Counted from the stretch's first letter, positions 46,339-59,480 are shown. The stretch: 64,000 nucleotides of DNA from Antedon bifida (GCA_963402885.1 OY727097.1:7564001-7628000), one strand, 5' to 3'. Numbers and translations: made by a program. The notes: generated from the sequence alone by a model not told the origin.

Positions 46339-48285
46339 TTAATACACATAAATCGATTGCTGCATTAAATTGAAGCCCATGACTTGGCAGTACATGCAAT
46401 TAGGTGGTGCAATAGTGATTGTGCAATCATCTATGTTTGTCCAAAGTGTTGATTTAAAGATTTGTAATGATGATGCTTGTTTAATGCATTCTGGAAGTTC
46501 ATTCCATGCTCTTACAGTACGCGGAAAAAAAGAATATTTTTATTTGTCTATTGAGTATCTCGCATTTGACAAGTTAAAATTATTGGAGTTTCGTAACACT
46601 CTTGTATGGATATTACTTGTGTATGAAGGTAGTATTATGGCTGTTTTTCCATGCCATGTTTTGTATAGAAGAGATTGTCTGGCAACAAATCTTCTATGTT
46701 GAAGAAGTGGCCATTTTAACTGTTTATTAATCTCTGTAATGCTACTATTTCTGTCATAATTTTTTGTCACATATCTGGCTGCTTTGTTTTGAATTGATTG
46801 TATTTTATTAATTTGTTTTAGTTGATATGGATCCCATACTGTCTGCGCATATTCTAGTGTTGGCCGAACAAATGTCGTGTATGATTTATTTTTAATTTCA
46901 ACAGGACAATTGTGAAAATTAATTACTTGCCATTTGTTAGGATTAAATTTCATTTGCCATTTTTCAGACCATGCCACTACCTTATCAAGATCTTTTTGGA
47001 GTTGCTTGGCATCATTGTTATTTTCGACGGATTTAAATAAAATACAATCATCAGCAAATAATTTCATTTCCGAAGTAATATTTTCTGTAATGTCGTTAAT
47101 GTAAAGTAAAAACATGAGGGGTCCTAAAACTGTACCCTGTGGTACTCCTGATTTTACCTTTACTTTATTGGATGTGTATCCATCCATAACTACCGATTGG
47201 GACCTATCGACTAACCATGATTTTATCCAATTATGTGTACAACCTCTTATTCCATAATAATTAACTTTGTATAAAAGCCTTTGATGAGGGACCTTGTCAA
47301 ATGCTTTTGAAAAATCAAGTACTATACAATCCGTGATTTTCTTTACATCCATGTTTTTTGTTAATATTTCTATTGTATTAATTAATTGAGATTCACAACT
47401 ATGGCCTTGTCTAAATCCATGTTGATTAATATTTAGTATATTTCTTTTTTCTAGGTGATCCATAACATTACTAAATATTACATGTTCCATAACTTTACAA
47501 GTCACACATGTAAGAGACACAGGCCTATAGTTAACTGGTAATGATCTATCACCTTTTTTAAATAAGGCTGTTACATTTGCTTCCTTCCAATCATGTGGAT
47601 TGCTGAAATATTTCAGTCAGGATGGGTGCCACAAGATCTGCATTGTCTTTAATAATTTGTGTCGGAATCCTATCTATACCAATTGCTTTTTTGGGATTAA
47701 GTTTACTTAATAATTTGAATATTCCATCCGTATTAATTATAATTTCAGGCATATTTGGATATGGACTTTGGCCTTTGTCTGGAATATTCCTAGTATCTTC
47801 ATTGGTAAATACTTTCTGAAATTGTTTAGATAACATTTCTGCTTTATCCTTTCCTTCAGTTGCAAATTTACCGTCTGTTTGCAGAGATGAGATTCCAACT
47901 CTATCTCGTCTTAGACCTTTTACGAATGTATATAGTTTTTTAAGTGCACCACCACTATTTTCAATTTCATCGAACAAGCTTGCGACATATTGGTCATATG
48001 CCTTTTTAATTTCAATTTTTATTGTTTTTTGGATACTTCTATACTGTCCCCAATCCTTAGCTAGTTTTGTTGTTTTGGCTTTTCTATATTTTTTTCTTCT
48101 AACACTCATAAGTTTTTTAACTTTATAGTTAATCCATGGTAGATTAGATTTATTACTTGTTTTTTTGGTTGGAACATGCTTGTTTACGATTTCTAAAATC
48201 CTGTTTTTAAAGCTTATCCAATTTTGGTTTACATTCAAATATTTCACATTATTAACAAAATCAACCTGGAAGTGTTCTATTTCTT
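46339..48285 (-). pseudogene. Reverse transcriptase part of element C
   Basis: Two main frames. 47591-48247 gives the pre-RT and fingers region (PWINYKVKKLMSVRRKKYRKA, cut here to its pattern of basic residues, then NPKKAIGIDRIP). After a small deletion near 47590, 46540-47520 carries VLDFSKAFDKVPH, SGVPQGTVLGPL and the catalytic FADD (in MKLFADDCILF). Between VINFHNCP and YTTFVRPTLEYA about 70 residues usual in the family are absent. A stop at 46540-46542 is followed in the same frame by a normal-looking C-terminus (FFPRTVRAWNELP) to 46339. The family is CR1/Jockey-group, clearly different from elements A and B. Confidence 0.85.
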
Positions 48286-48291
48286 CCCTTA

Positions 48292-50752
48292 TTTTATTAC
48301 TTATCCGCTTGGTAGAGCGGATAACTCCTTGTTATTGTATGAGATCAATATTTTTGGTTATCCGCAACTTAGTTGCAGGATAACCCTTGTGATTGTAAAT
48401 ATCTTTTTCATCTTCTTTGTTATTCTTCTTTCTTTCCCGGATTTTTGTCTACAGCATATCCCCTATTGCTTGTGAATATATCTTTTGTATAACTTTGTCA
48501 TTATATGGACATTTACCTGAAGTTGTGCACCTCCATATTTTTAATGACGTTAGAGTCGCGCAGCGTAAGTTACGCGCAATTTTATGAATTTCAATGATTG
48601 GTCATAGATTATAAACCAAAAGTCATTTTGTATTGACACTTGGTGAAAATTTAAGTCATATCAAGGGCGAACTTTCTATGGATTAAAAATGGCATGTTTC
48701 ACAAGAAGTTACGCGCGCACGCGCATTTAAAATTTCAAAATGCGCAAAAATAATTTCTAATCAACTTTCTACACTGAACATGTCAAAAATTCCCACGCGC
48801 ACAAAAAATTTTACGCGTAAGGTGCGCACGGAGCATGAAAATCATGAGTTCTTCTCTTGAATTATGATTTTACAGCCTTTCCTATTCATTTTAAAAAAGA
48901 TTGACATCATTTCAAATTAAAATGACGTCATACGAACACGTTGATTTAGACCATTTGCGCGCGTTTTAGTTGCAAAAGTGACAACATATTGTCAAAATTA
49001 TGCCTATTTTTAATCTATTATAGCTCCTCAGGATCATCCATGACCCCCAATTTTTTTAATTTAATATGTAAGCAGATATGTTGTAGATATGAATTCATGC
49101 AGAATCTTTACCCCTCGGATGTTATGACGTCATCGTATGGCCACACGAATGTAAAATATTGGATTTTTTACTCTTTCGTTATTGCTCATCATATAGAGCG
49201 CATCTCACTTTTACGTGCCCAAAATTCTTCAAATTTGATTTAATGTAATTATTTAGATAATTATCTTCTAAAATTGTTATCTTTATATGTCAATTTGATG
49301 ACGTCATCGTGTTAATAATTGGATTTAAAAGATGGGTCTCATAATTTTGTCTATGCTACACTGTATATAACATATACAGTTTATTCTGTAAAATACTGTA
49401 ATATGATGTATGCTACATAATAGGTACAATTTAGCACTGTAAACATATTTATTTCATGTCATAGGATGGCATAATAATTGTCGAGGTTCATATGGTTAAG
49501 TATGTGCATGTTGCGTTTGCACGGATAACCCGAACTCGTCAAAGTGACGAGTTCAAATCTAGTTTTTCTGTATTATGCTTCTTTCCATCCTTCCTTTTTG
49601 TGGATCGCGTTTCTCTAAAATGTGTAAACATAACATTTCATAACTTTGACAACATATGGGCATTTACGTGAAGTTGTGCACCTCCTATTTTATTTATTTT
49701 CCTATAATGACGTCATAGTTGTGCAACGTGACTTACGCGCAATTTTATGAATTTCAATGATTTTTTCATTCATCATTTTTTTGACGTCATATCAAGGGCA
49801 AACTTTCTACGGATTAAAAATGGCATGTTTCACAAGAAGTTACGCGCGCACGCGCATTTAAAATTTCAAAATGCGCAAAATTAATTTCTAATCAACTTTT
49901 TATGCGTTTCTTGTCATTTTGAGCATGTCAAAAATTCCCACAGGCGCGCAATTTTTTACGCACGCGGTGCGCACGTAGCGTTAAAAAACATATTTTTTTC
50001 TCTTGAATTATATTTTTTAAGCCTTTCCTAGTAATTTTAAAAACAATTTAGACCTTTTCCAGTTTAAATAACGCCACACGAACACGTTGAATTAGACAAT
50101 TCTTGCGCGTTTTTTATGAAAAACCTTTAAAAATCGTCAAAATAATGTCTTTTTTTAAACAGTCATAGTTTCTAAAGTAAACCGTGAACCGTTTATTTTT
50201 ATTACAAAATCTAGAAGTTGATGAGTTGTAGATATCGGATCATGCATCGATAAGGCTAAAAAAAACATTTTGACGTCATCGTATGGCCACACGAATGTAA
50301 AATATAGGATTTTTGTCTCTTTCGTTATTGCTCATCACATTCAATGGAGCGCATCACGCTTAACAGTATTCCTTTTTCTCCTACATTTATATATTGTGTA
50401 GGTCAATCAACTTTCTTTAGCATCAGATAAAAATATTTTAATTTTTATGACGTCATCATGCCTAAAAATTTTAATTACGTGGGTCATTAATTTCATCTTT
50501 ACAGTAAATTTTAATCTGTAATAGCTCGTAAGAATAAAATGTGATAATCACGATTAAAATTTTTTCTGGAAGCTATTGGATTGTAGATACGAATTCATGT
50601 AAACATTTTGCCAATCGGATGTTGTGACGTCATCATATGGCCAGTTGAATAAAAAAAGTCGTATTTTCATATTTTGCGTAATAGTTCATCACATTTAAAA
50701 GGGTGCGCATCTATATTTTACGTATTCAAATTTCTTCTGCACGTTAATATGT
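48292..50752 (-). repeat. Satellite segment inside element C
   Basis: About 2.46 kb of the same satellite family, in minus orientation relative to the window and thus in the same orientation as element C. It begins (high coordinates) within a subrepeat at AACATATTAACGTG and ends (48292-48300) just after a module hairpin, TTATCCGC...GCGGATAA. It contains two module hairpins (about 48301-48405), the unit marker at about 49540-49560, and several TGACGTCA sites. It replaces the C-terminal part of the endonuclease domain of C. Confidence 0.8.
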
Positions 50753-52015
50753 TGTTCCATGAGTTGGCTCATGAACATGTTGATGTAATGAGTTATCCTG
50801 GACTATCTGTAGCATTTTAGTATTAGTCTGCTGACCATACTGTGGATTTGGTTTTATTGAGTTATGGTTCCAATCGATGTTTGGAAGATTAAAATCACCT
50901 GCAAGGATAATATGTGGCAATATATTATTTACCGATATCTTTTCTAATTTTATGGATATTTCTTCTAGTGGAATTATGTTATTATTTGGTGGTCTATAGC
51001 AAACTGCAAGGTACAATGTTGGTGATTTACTGATACTTATTTTTCCCAGTAGAAATTCTGATTCATCTCCTTCCTCAATGGGAGTAAAAATCAGGTCGTC
51101 TTTGTAGGCTATAAAGACCCCACCACCAAATCTATTTCTCTCTTTTCTAGTTACGTTGTATCCATTTGGAAACACTTCTGAATCAGTATAAGTAGAATCC
51201 AAGTGTGATTCTGTACCCATTATGATATCAGCATTATGCTCTTTTAATATTGTATCTAGTTCGGCTTGTTTATGTTTACTCTTTAGTCCTTGACAATTTA
51301 TTGTCATTATTTTTATTTTTCTTCTACTTGATTTTCTTGTTATTGTTTTACTTTTAGTGTTTGTGTTTTTAAATGTTTGGTCAATTTGTGGTTGACTGTC
51401 ATTTATATTTGTATTTGCTAGCGTACTACTATCATTGAGTGAGGAAAATGAGTTTTCACTTTCAAATGACTCCTCAAAGAAACTGTTTGAGAAATTTGGT
51501 AGGCTACATTTATAACAGATCCACGAGAAGGTTTTACCTTGTAAATTATTATATTCTTTAGTTGTTAATCCTATACATTTGATGTGAAGCCATGATTCAC
51601 ATTCGTCACAATTTATCGCTTTGTGATTACGAGCTACGGTTTTCTCACATACCCCACAAGGATGTTTAATGGGACCTGGGTTAGTTTCAATGTCTCCTGC
51701 TAGAACTATTATTATAAGAATAAGAGATGTCTTTGGATGTTCGTTTGGAGGAGACGGAAAGAAGACATATCTCTTTTTCATTGTATTAAGTTCATTTGCA
51801 ACAGAATTTAGATGTCCGATTCCATTTAGATGTCCGATTCCATTATTTTCACTAGCAGTATTATGCCTACCTTTTCTTTGATTTGGCCAGCAGTTTATAC
51901 ATAGGACAACCAAAATCGAGGCTAGAATTGTTATGCAGTGACGATAATGTATACCACTGATATTAACTTGATTTAGCTTAGGCCTGGTCCTATGCCTACT
52001 TTTTTGTAACCCCAT
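50753..52015 (-). pseudogene. N-terminal part of element C protein: 2A peptide, PHD finger, endonuclease
   Basis: About 421 residues of element sequence, then truncated. Residues 24-41 and 96-106 are hydrophobic. GDIETNPGP at 107-115 fits the 2A/ribosome-skipping consensus (D-x-E-x-N-P-G-P), with release expected between G114 and P115. A PHD-type zinc finger follows (120-165; CGVCEKT, CDECESWLHIKC, WICYKC). The AP-endonuclease domain starts near 235 (TINCQGLKSK, GTESHL, GGGVFIAYK, AVCYRPPN, AGDFNLPNIDW) but is cut before the SDH motif by satellite DNA. A duplicated hexapeptide-like GIGHLN lies at about 59-70. 2A-like sequences are known in APE-type non-LTR elements. Confidence 0.9.
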
Positions 52016-52420
52016 TTTATTTGTTTATTACCTAATTTCACCAAATAATTCAGAAAGTAATTAATTAATTTAACACATGAGATATTGGCACTCTCCCTTT
52101 GCAACCCTACTGTGGTGAGCTACTCAGATGTTGTAATCCTAGGCCTAGCCTAGACCAGCTAGGAAGGATTGATGTCCTCCACTGCACAGTTTTCACTTCT
52201 TGACTAGGCTTAACTCAATCGGTAAAAATAATCCTTAAACATCGACTAGGCAAAGCTTCCAAATTCAACAAATTAAGGTTCAAAGTGTTCACCAGACATT
52301 CAGGAATACAGGTACTTGACAATTGAAGCAAAAAATACACCAAAATTCAATAATTATACAAGTAAAATTGGTGAGGAAAAAAAAAATTGTTGCACACCAG
52401 TGACATGCCCCCTCTACTAA

Positions 52421-52760
52421 GATGAAGAACAATTTGAGGAAGCGGAGAAGTGGATGCAAGATTGCCAAAGGGATTTTCTAGAGGTGATACATGAGACTAA
52501 GAGGGTGCTGGAGCCGCCATTCAGGGGAACAGTGACAGAAGAGACTGACAGAGTTATGGTAGAAGAGGACAGTGAAAACGTTGATCAGGGAGAGAAAGAT
52601 GGTAATAATAAGGTTAACAGTAATGATATGGATGCTATGGCCGCATTCAAATTAGCCCTAGAACTTCCAAAAGCGGAAGTGATAGAATTCCATGGGGATC
52701 CGGGAAACTATTGGGCTTTTGTACAAAATTTTGAGATAAATGTAGCAAGTAAGTTAACAT
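52421..52760 (+). pseudogene. BEL/Pao gag, second fragment
   Basis: Open from the right edge of element C, DEEQFEEAEKWMQDCQ, through an acidic linker to LPKAEVIEFHGDPGNYWAF, the hallmark of the DUF1759 region of BEL/Pao gag. The true gag sequence ends at 52760, where element B is inserted after TAACAT; the remaining codons of the open frame belong to B. Confidence 0.85.
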
Positions 52761-55700
52761 TAACAAATTACCTATTTTATTGATACTTTTATTTTATTGA
52801 TGGGCCAAATATCAATATCTCTGATATTAACATCACTGATACTAATGTTATATTGGCGTTATTGATATCATCATTATTATGTTATGAAGTTGTATTTTTA
52901 TTTACCATATTATTATTTTAATTCCTTTAATCCTTTTAACAACGTTTCCAAATATCATGTATTCCTATTTTCCGATCCTTATGTCTTGAGCTATATCCAT
53001 TAGCACACCCCGGTCCTTAAGACCCGAAGGAATTTATTTTTCTTATTTGAATTATTTTTTCTTGACATCAATTTTTATTTTTCAATTTGAATTGTTTTTT
53101 ATTGTTATACTTTTGTTTTTTGCATTGTACTATCATGTCTCATAACCACTGTAGATCAGATTGCAACACATCAAATTCCGACCGATTATCAAGTTTATTG
53201 TTTTCTCCATCTTCAATCAACCCAGATAACTTTACCTCCAATATTGACCCTGATTCACAATTTTTTTCAAATAGCAACATGAGCACCTCCCAATATTACG
53301 ATCCTAATGAATTTTCTGTTAATACCACAAGTGAATGTTTCTCTACTATCCATTTTAATTCAAGGAGCATTTTAAAACATTTTGACGACATGAAACAGCT
53401 TTTAACATTACTAGATTTACCATTCGATGTAATTGGCGTAAGCGAAACATGGCTTAAGTACGATAATCCCTTGGTTCAACTCCCTAACTACCACTTTGTC
53501 TCCAATCACCGAACTCATAAAGACGGCGGTGGGGTTGCCATGTATATTCGTGATGGTCTTCAATTTGCTACAAGACATGATCTTCATCTCCATCCCTCTA
53601 TTTGCGAATCCATTTTTATTGAGATTAATAGACCTAACTCTAAAAACATTGTCATTGGTACAGTATATAGATCACCATCCCTTGACCCTCTTCAATTTAC
53701 GAACGAACTTGAATCTGTCTTATCAAAACTATCAAGAGAAAACAAAATTGTGTACATTCTCGGAGACTTCAATATTGATATCCTCAAATATGAATCAGAC
53801 AACGATGCCCAATACTTTGTTAATTCCTTATTTAGCAATCACTACCTTCCCCGCATTCACAGACCATCTCGTATTACCAAAACTACAGCTACCCTGTTAG
53901 ACAATATCATAAGCAATCAAATTGACTTTCCAAACATGAGTGGACTATTTTACAGTGACATCTCTGACCATCTCCCAGTGTTTAATATTTCATTTTTGTC
54001 CAATGTTACTACTAGCTCAAACAGGGAAGATAAATCGGCTTTTAGGAGAATTAACCCCTCTACATTAGAACACTTCCGTCAAGAAGTGGCTTCTCAACAG
54101 TGGACCAATGTATTTTATAACCAGGACCCCGATATAGCATACAATTACTTTGAAAACACACTAAAGTCCCTTTACGACAAAAACTTCCCCCTCCAATACA
54201 ACACTAAAAAAGACAAAAAAATAAAATCATGGATGTCTGACGGCTTGCTCAAATCTATAAAATATAAGCAGAAATTATATGCCAAATTTCTTCACCGTCC
54301 GACTCCCATAAATGAAAAAGCTTATAAACTATACCGCAATAAATTGAATTCTGTAATCAAAATTTCTAAAGCTAATTACTTCCAAAATATATTTCACAAA
54401 CATAAAAATGATATCAAGGCAACTTGGAAGACAATTAATTCTCTGATTAACAAAAACAACAGCAAACAACAATCCAATACTCGCTTTAACTGCGATGGCG
54501 AATTGACCGAAGATCAGGAGAAAATTTCTAATGCCTTTAATAAATACTTTGTCGAAATTGGCCCCACCCTTGCAAACCAAATTCCCCGTGTTACCAAATC
54601 ATTCAAAGAATTCTTACCGAATCCAAATCCAAATTCAATATTTCTTAACCCAGTTGATGAGTCTGAAATAGTCAAAATAATAACTTCTTTTGAAAATAAT
54701 AAATCTCCAGGTATTGATGACTTTCATACCAAGGCCATTAAATACATTGCTGACCTGATTTCCCTTCCCCTGTGTCATATTTTTAATCTTGCTTTATCCA
54801 GCGGTGTGTTCCCAGAGAGGATGAAGCTAGCGCGCGTTACCCCTATTTACAAATCTGGTCCAAAATCTGATCTTTCTAATTATCGACCCATCTCCATTCT
54901 ATCCATTTTTTCAAAAGCCCTGGAAAGAGTAATTTATGACCGAATATTTTCATTTATTACCAAATTCAACATACTTTTCAACAGACAATACGGTTTCAGA
55001 AAGGGACACAACACGTCAATGGCTCTCATCGACCTGACAAATAAAATTATAGACGCTTTCGAAAACCGCCATCTTGCAATCGGCATTTTCATAGACCTTT
55101 CCAAGGCTTTTGATACTATTGACCACAGTATTCTTCTACACAAATTATCTCACTATGGAATCCGTGGATCTGCAATTAATCTCTTAAATAGTTACCTCTC
55201 CAATCGTGCCCAATGTACCAAATACTCTCACTCCATATCCTATCACATGCGGCGTCCCTCAAGGATCTCTACTTGGCCCCCTCTTATTTATTCTATACAT
55301 CAATGATATTCACTTCTCTTCAAAGCTCCTTAATTTTTTCCTTTATGCTGACGACACTACTGTTCTTTATTCTAACAAAAATGTCCAATCCTTATTCAAT
55401 ACAGTCAACTCCAATTTGATAAATTTGTCCCAATATTTTGCAGCTAATAAACTTTCTCTTAATCATAAAAAATGTAGCTTCATCCTCTTTGGGACCCCAC
55501 AACTATTAAAATCTATTGACTTATCAGCCAACAGAATTACCATTGACAACCATGATATACCTTGTGTTCAATCAGCTAAGTTTTTAGGTGTAGTTATGGA
55601 CAGCAATCTAACATGGAAAAATCATATTAAAGAAGTAGAGAATAAAACTTCCAAAAGCGTTGGTATCATTTCTAGGTTATCCTCATTTGTACCCCTTAAT

Positions 55701-56650
55701 ATTCTTCGAACCCTTTACTGCTCCCTCATTCTTCCCTATTTGAGCTACTGTAACATTGTCTGGGCCAATACTTACGTATCCAACCTCAGTAAACTGCAAA
55801 TTATACAAAAGAAGGCTATCAGGATTATATCTGGCGCTCCACCGCGGTCCCATTCTTCCCATTTATTTTCCAAACTTAATCTCCTCAAACTCATTGATAT
55901 AAACATAATGCAACAAGGCAAATTTGTATTCTCCGCCCTGCATTCCACTTCTCCAAATCATTTAAACAAAATGTTTATTCCGAATTTTTCTATTCACAAT
56001 TACCCTACACGTTCTAGAACTAATATACACATACCTATCCACAACACCAATTATTTTCAAAACAGTATTAGATACTCCGGTCCATCAATGATGAACAGTT
56101 TACCACCCCCAATTACAAATGCTGTTTCAATTTCTTTATTTTCCAAAAAATTAAAACAACACCTAATGTTAAAGTATTAAAAAGACAACAATCGAATGTC
56201 GCAATTTGATTTATGCTGCTGAACATTGATCTACTGTGGTTTTTGAGTTTTATTTTCTGATTCTACAATTTGATTGATCTATTTTTTATCAATTTATTTA
56301 TTTATTTATTTATTTATTTTATTTATTTTTTTTTAATTAATTAATTTATTTATTTATTTTTTATTTTTCCTTTTCTGTGCGTTTTTTTGTCTTGTTTGTT
56401 TCTCTTTATTTCCACTCTTATTCAATTATCCATTTTATTTGCATAGGCATACCCAGCACAAGATTTCCTCATCTTCTCGGGATTATGCCTTCCTCCATAG
56501 CCAATTTTCTTAAATTCACTTTTCTGTTGTTTTATCCAACAAACATCTATTTCATTTTTTATATTCCTTACCATTTTTGTTTATTATTTTGTACTGTATT
56601 GCTATGGAGGAAAATAAATGTCTTTTGAAATGAAATGAAATGAAATGAAA
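52761..56650 (+). mobile_element. Element B: CR1/L2-like non-LTR retrotransposon, relative of A
   Basis: 3890 bp inserted in BEL/Pao gag with a clean 6-bp target duplication, TAACAT (52755-52760 and 56651-56656). The 3' end is (TGAAA)n, preceded by an AT-rich 3' UTR with a TTTA-repeat stretch (about 56285-56370). The 5' leader is about 330 bp. A single long ORF, homologous to that of A along its whole length, is broken once. Confidence 0.9.
53087..56180 (+). pseudogene. Endonuclease-RT of element B, one frameshift
   Basis: Frame 1 (53087-55306) holds the endonuclease (FNSRSILKHFDD, SETWLKYDNP, GDFNIDILKY, SDISDHLPVFN) and the first half of the RT (KSPGIDDFH, NYRPISIL, FIDLSKAFDTIDH). Frame 2 (55206-56180) continues with CGVPQGSLLGP, YADD and the thumb/C-terminus. 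The shift falls near 55240; relative to element A about 11 bases are missing between SIS and ITCG. The start may be the Met at 53087 or, more like element A, MSHNHC at 53135. Apart from the shift all motifs are present, so the copy is young. Confidence 0.9.
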
Positions 56651-56652
56651 TA

Positions 56653-57184
56653 ACATCAGATAATGCAAAATTACAATACCTTCTACAGTTATGTAAAAAT
56701 AAGGCAAAGGAAAGTATAGTAAGTTGTCCTCTATTAGGAGAAGAAGGTTATAAGCAGGCTTTAGAGATTCTTAAAAGGCAGTTTGGGCAGCCCCATCTAG
56801 TTTTAAACTCATTGATGCTTAAGTTAACCAACAGAAAAGAGATTAATGCAGGAAACCATGAAGAGTTATGGGGACTAGTCAGTGACATGAAAAAATGGGG
56901 TACACAAATGATTTAAACAGTACCTCCAACCTATTAAAAATTCAAGGGCTATTACCTAGATTTATGCAAGCTAAATGGGCTAATGCTGCACAATCAATAC
57001 TTAGTGAAAGGGAACCAAGTTTCTTGGATATGTTAAAATTTGTAGAGAGTCAAGCTGCAGTAAACAGCAATATGTTTGGAAGAAATATTAGCACTACAGC
57101 TAATGAAAATAAGAGTAGTAAATTTCGAGTAGTAAACACAGATTTTAGAGGTAAAAAGGCTTACAGTCATAGTTGTACACCCAC
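56653..57184 (+). pseudogene. BEL/Pao gag, third fragment with frameshift
   Basis: Continues the DUF1759 region after element B (SDNAKLQYLLQLC, QALEILKRQFGQP). Near 56888-56895 the frame ends at a stop and the normal continuation (GYTNDLNSTSNLLKIQGLLP) is in the next frame; a few residues typical of the family are missing, suggesting a small deletion. The fragment runs to 57184, where the 6.1 kb TIR element is inserted. Confidence 0.85.
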
Positions 57185-58084
57185 TAGTCCGGTGGCAGGA
57201 GGGGGGATATCACCACCCGAAAGGGGACAAATTGCCATCCAACTTTTCTAGACCAGAATTTTCCGTAGATTACGAATATGGAAGGTAATCGATCAGGATA
57301 GGAAGCGTTTTCGAGATATAAGGGGTCAAAGTTCAAAATTGACCAATATAAAAACATGCTATATCTCTGAAAATTCTGGACGTAGTGAGATAATTTGGGT
57401 GTCAAATTGTTCACAATGTATATGTTTATATTAGCTCTAACAGAACTTTCTTTGTAAAATTGACCGGAAACCCCATTGTTAGCAATTTTGACCTTTGACC
57501 TCTTTTTGCTATATCTAAGTAACGGCAGGTCGGAGAGAATTAAAAATAGGAGCAAATTGTTCCCAAGATATACATTTATATTCAGTGTAACAGATGATAT
57601 TGCTTGAAAATGACCGGAAGTGTGGTTATTAACCTTTGACATAATTGAATAAGGTTTTAAAAACATAAATTAATAAATATTTGTCGTAAGGAGCCAATTT
57701 TGGTGTCAAATTGTTCACAATATATATGTTTATACTTGCCATAATGCAACATTTTTTTCAAAAAGTGACTGAAACACCTATTTTTCTGTAATTTTAACCT
57801 TTGACCTGTTTTTCTCATCTAAATAACGACATGGCATAGAGATTTCTAACGGCAAATTGTTTATAATAGATATTTTTATTCAATCTAATAGATTATACTG
57901 TTTGAAAAATACAAGTGTGATTATTGCTTTGAAATCCTGTACATAAGAGCCTATCAGGGCGGATTTAATTCAAAGAGGTGTGGAAGGGGAATAATACTAT
58001 TACTATACAGTACAATGTCTTTCAGAAATATTTGAGCAATTTCAATCAGGTATCCATGTATCTCCAATAAACGGAATGTACGGC

Positions 58085-59480
58085 TCATAGAGAATTCAGA
58101 AGTTACCCTTGGTTCATTTTGGCAAATCCATATGGGTTCCTTTTAAAAGGATTGAGGGTGCACAGACAGGCTTTTCCCATGGCTTAATATTGGAACCTAC
58201 AGTTTTAGTTACCCGATATATTTCTAACACAGTAACTTATGTAGCCAAATGCATTGATCCGATACAGGGGCCAAATGTAGAACTGAACATACAGTAGAGA
58301 ACCACAGAAGGGTCTAAATAGATGACCTGCTGTTGTTTCATTTTAGGCAAAATCCAAATCGGTTCCTTAAGGATCGAGAGTGCACAGGCAGCTTTATTCC
58401 ATGTGCCTGTCTATATAAACCCACATTGTCACCCCTTATATTTCCACTATGTGGCTTAATGTCCATGGATGACCGGCCCTTGGGTTAATTTGGGCAAATC
58501 CATAAGTGTTCCTTAAGGATCGAGAGTGCAAGGCAGCTTTATTCCATGGGCCCCGCCTGTCTATTATGAACCCACAGTGTCACCCCTTATATGTCCATTA
58601 TGGGGCTTAATGTCCATCCATGGAGGACCGGCCTTTGGGGGTTAATTTGAGCAAATCCATAAGTGTTCCTTAAGGATCGAGAGTGCACAGGCAGCTTTAT
58701 TCCATGTGCCTGTCTATATAAACCCACAGTGTCACCCATTATATTTCCATTATGGGGCTTAATGTCCATGGAGGACCGGCCCTTGGGTTAATTTGGGCAA
58801 ATCCATAAGTGTTCCTTAAGGATCGAGAGTGCACAGGCAGCTTTATTCCATTGTTCTGCCTGTCTATATAAACCCACAGTGTCACCCATTATATTTCCAT
58901 TATGGGGCTTAATGTCCATGGAGGACCGGCCCTTGGGTTAATTTGGGCAAATCCATAAATTTTCCTTAAGGATCGAGAGTTCACAGGCAGCTTTATTCCA
59001 TGGGCCGCGCCTGTCTATATGAACTCACAGTGTCACCCCTTATATTTCCATTATGGAGCTTAATGTCCATCCATGGAGAACGACCGGCCCTCGGGTTAAT
59101 TTGGGCAAATCCATAAAATGTTCTTTATGGATGATCGAGGGTGCACAGGGATATTTATTATATCTCTATGAACCCACATTTTCACCCCACATACATTATT
59201 TCCAATATAGGGTCTCTTGTAGCCCCACATAGAGAACCCCGAAAGGTCCATGAAGGATCGGCCCTTGGGTTCATTTGGGCAAATCCATAAATGTTATTTA
59301 AAGATTGAGGGTGCACATTTAGTTTTATTCCATAGTTCATCTATGAACTATTTACCCCATATTAATTTCTAATACAGGGCCTTATGTAGCACACCACATA
59401 GAGATCCCAAAAGGGTCCTTAGAGGGTTCATTCGGGCAAATCCATATGGGTTATTTTAGAATCCTTTGTGTACAGGAAAC
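58085..59480 (+). repeat. Minisatellite of about 150 bp, eight to nine copies
   Basis: Repeated order: TTAATTTGGGCAAATCCATAA, cut here to GGGCAAATCCATA, then AAGGATCGAGAGTGCACAGG, AGCTTTATTCCATG, CCTGTCTATATAAACCCAC and GGGGCTTAATGTCCATGGA. AGGATCGAGAG recurs at about 58369, 58517, 58674, 58820 and 58970, spacing about 148-157. Outer copies (58100-58300 and 59120-59480) are more diverged. One copy carries a doubled CCAT near 58615-58622. Confidence 0.85.

Larger units (their letters stand above)
46166..52414 (-). mobile_element. Element C: CR1-like non-LTR retrotransposon with 2A and PHD, broken
   Basis: Minus-strand APE-type element inserted in BEL/Pao gag. TACT lies on both sides (46162-46165 and 52415-52418), a possible 4-bp duplication. 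Order from its 5' end: leader (52016-52414), N-terminal ORF part (50753-52015), a 2.5 kb satellite piece in place of the endonuclease end (48292-50752), then the RT part (46339-48285) and a 3' UTR. Besides the satellite replacement it has a frameshift near 47590, an internal RT deletion and an early stop, so it is inactive. Confidence 0.85.

Noticed and set aside
46370..46702. 110-residue plus-strand frame over the 3' part of element C
   Set aside because: Antisense shadow of the reverse transcriptase C-terminus.
57181..57192. CACTA at the left end of the 6.1 kb element suggesting a CACTA/EnSpm transposon
   Set aside because: The right end does not end in TAGTG; CAC is part of the 3-bp target duplication and the tips begin TAGTCC.
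57184..57666. 160-residue minus-strand frame at the left end of the 6.1 kb element
   Set aside because: It overlaps the terminal inverted repeat and repeated blocks; no transposase signature.
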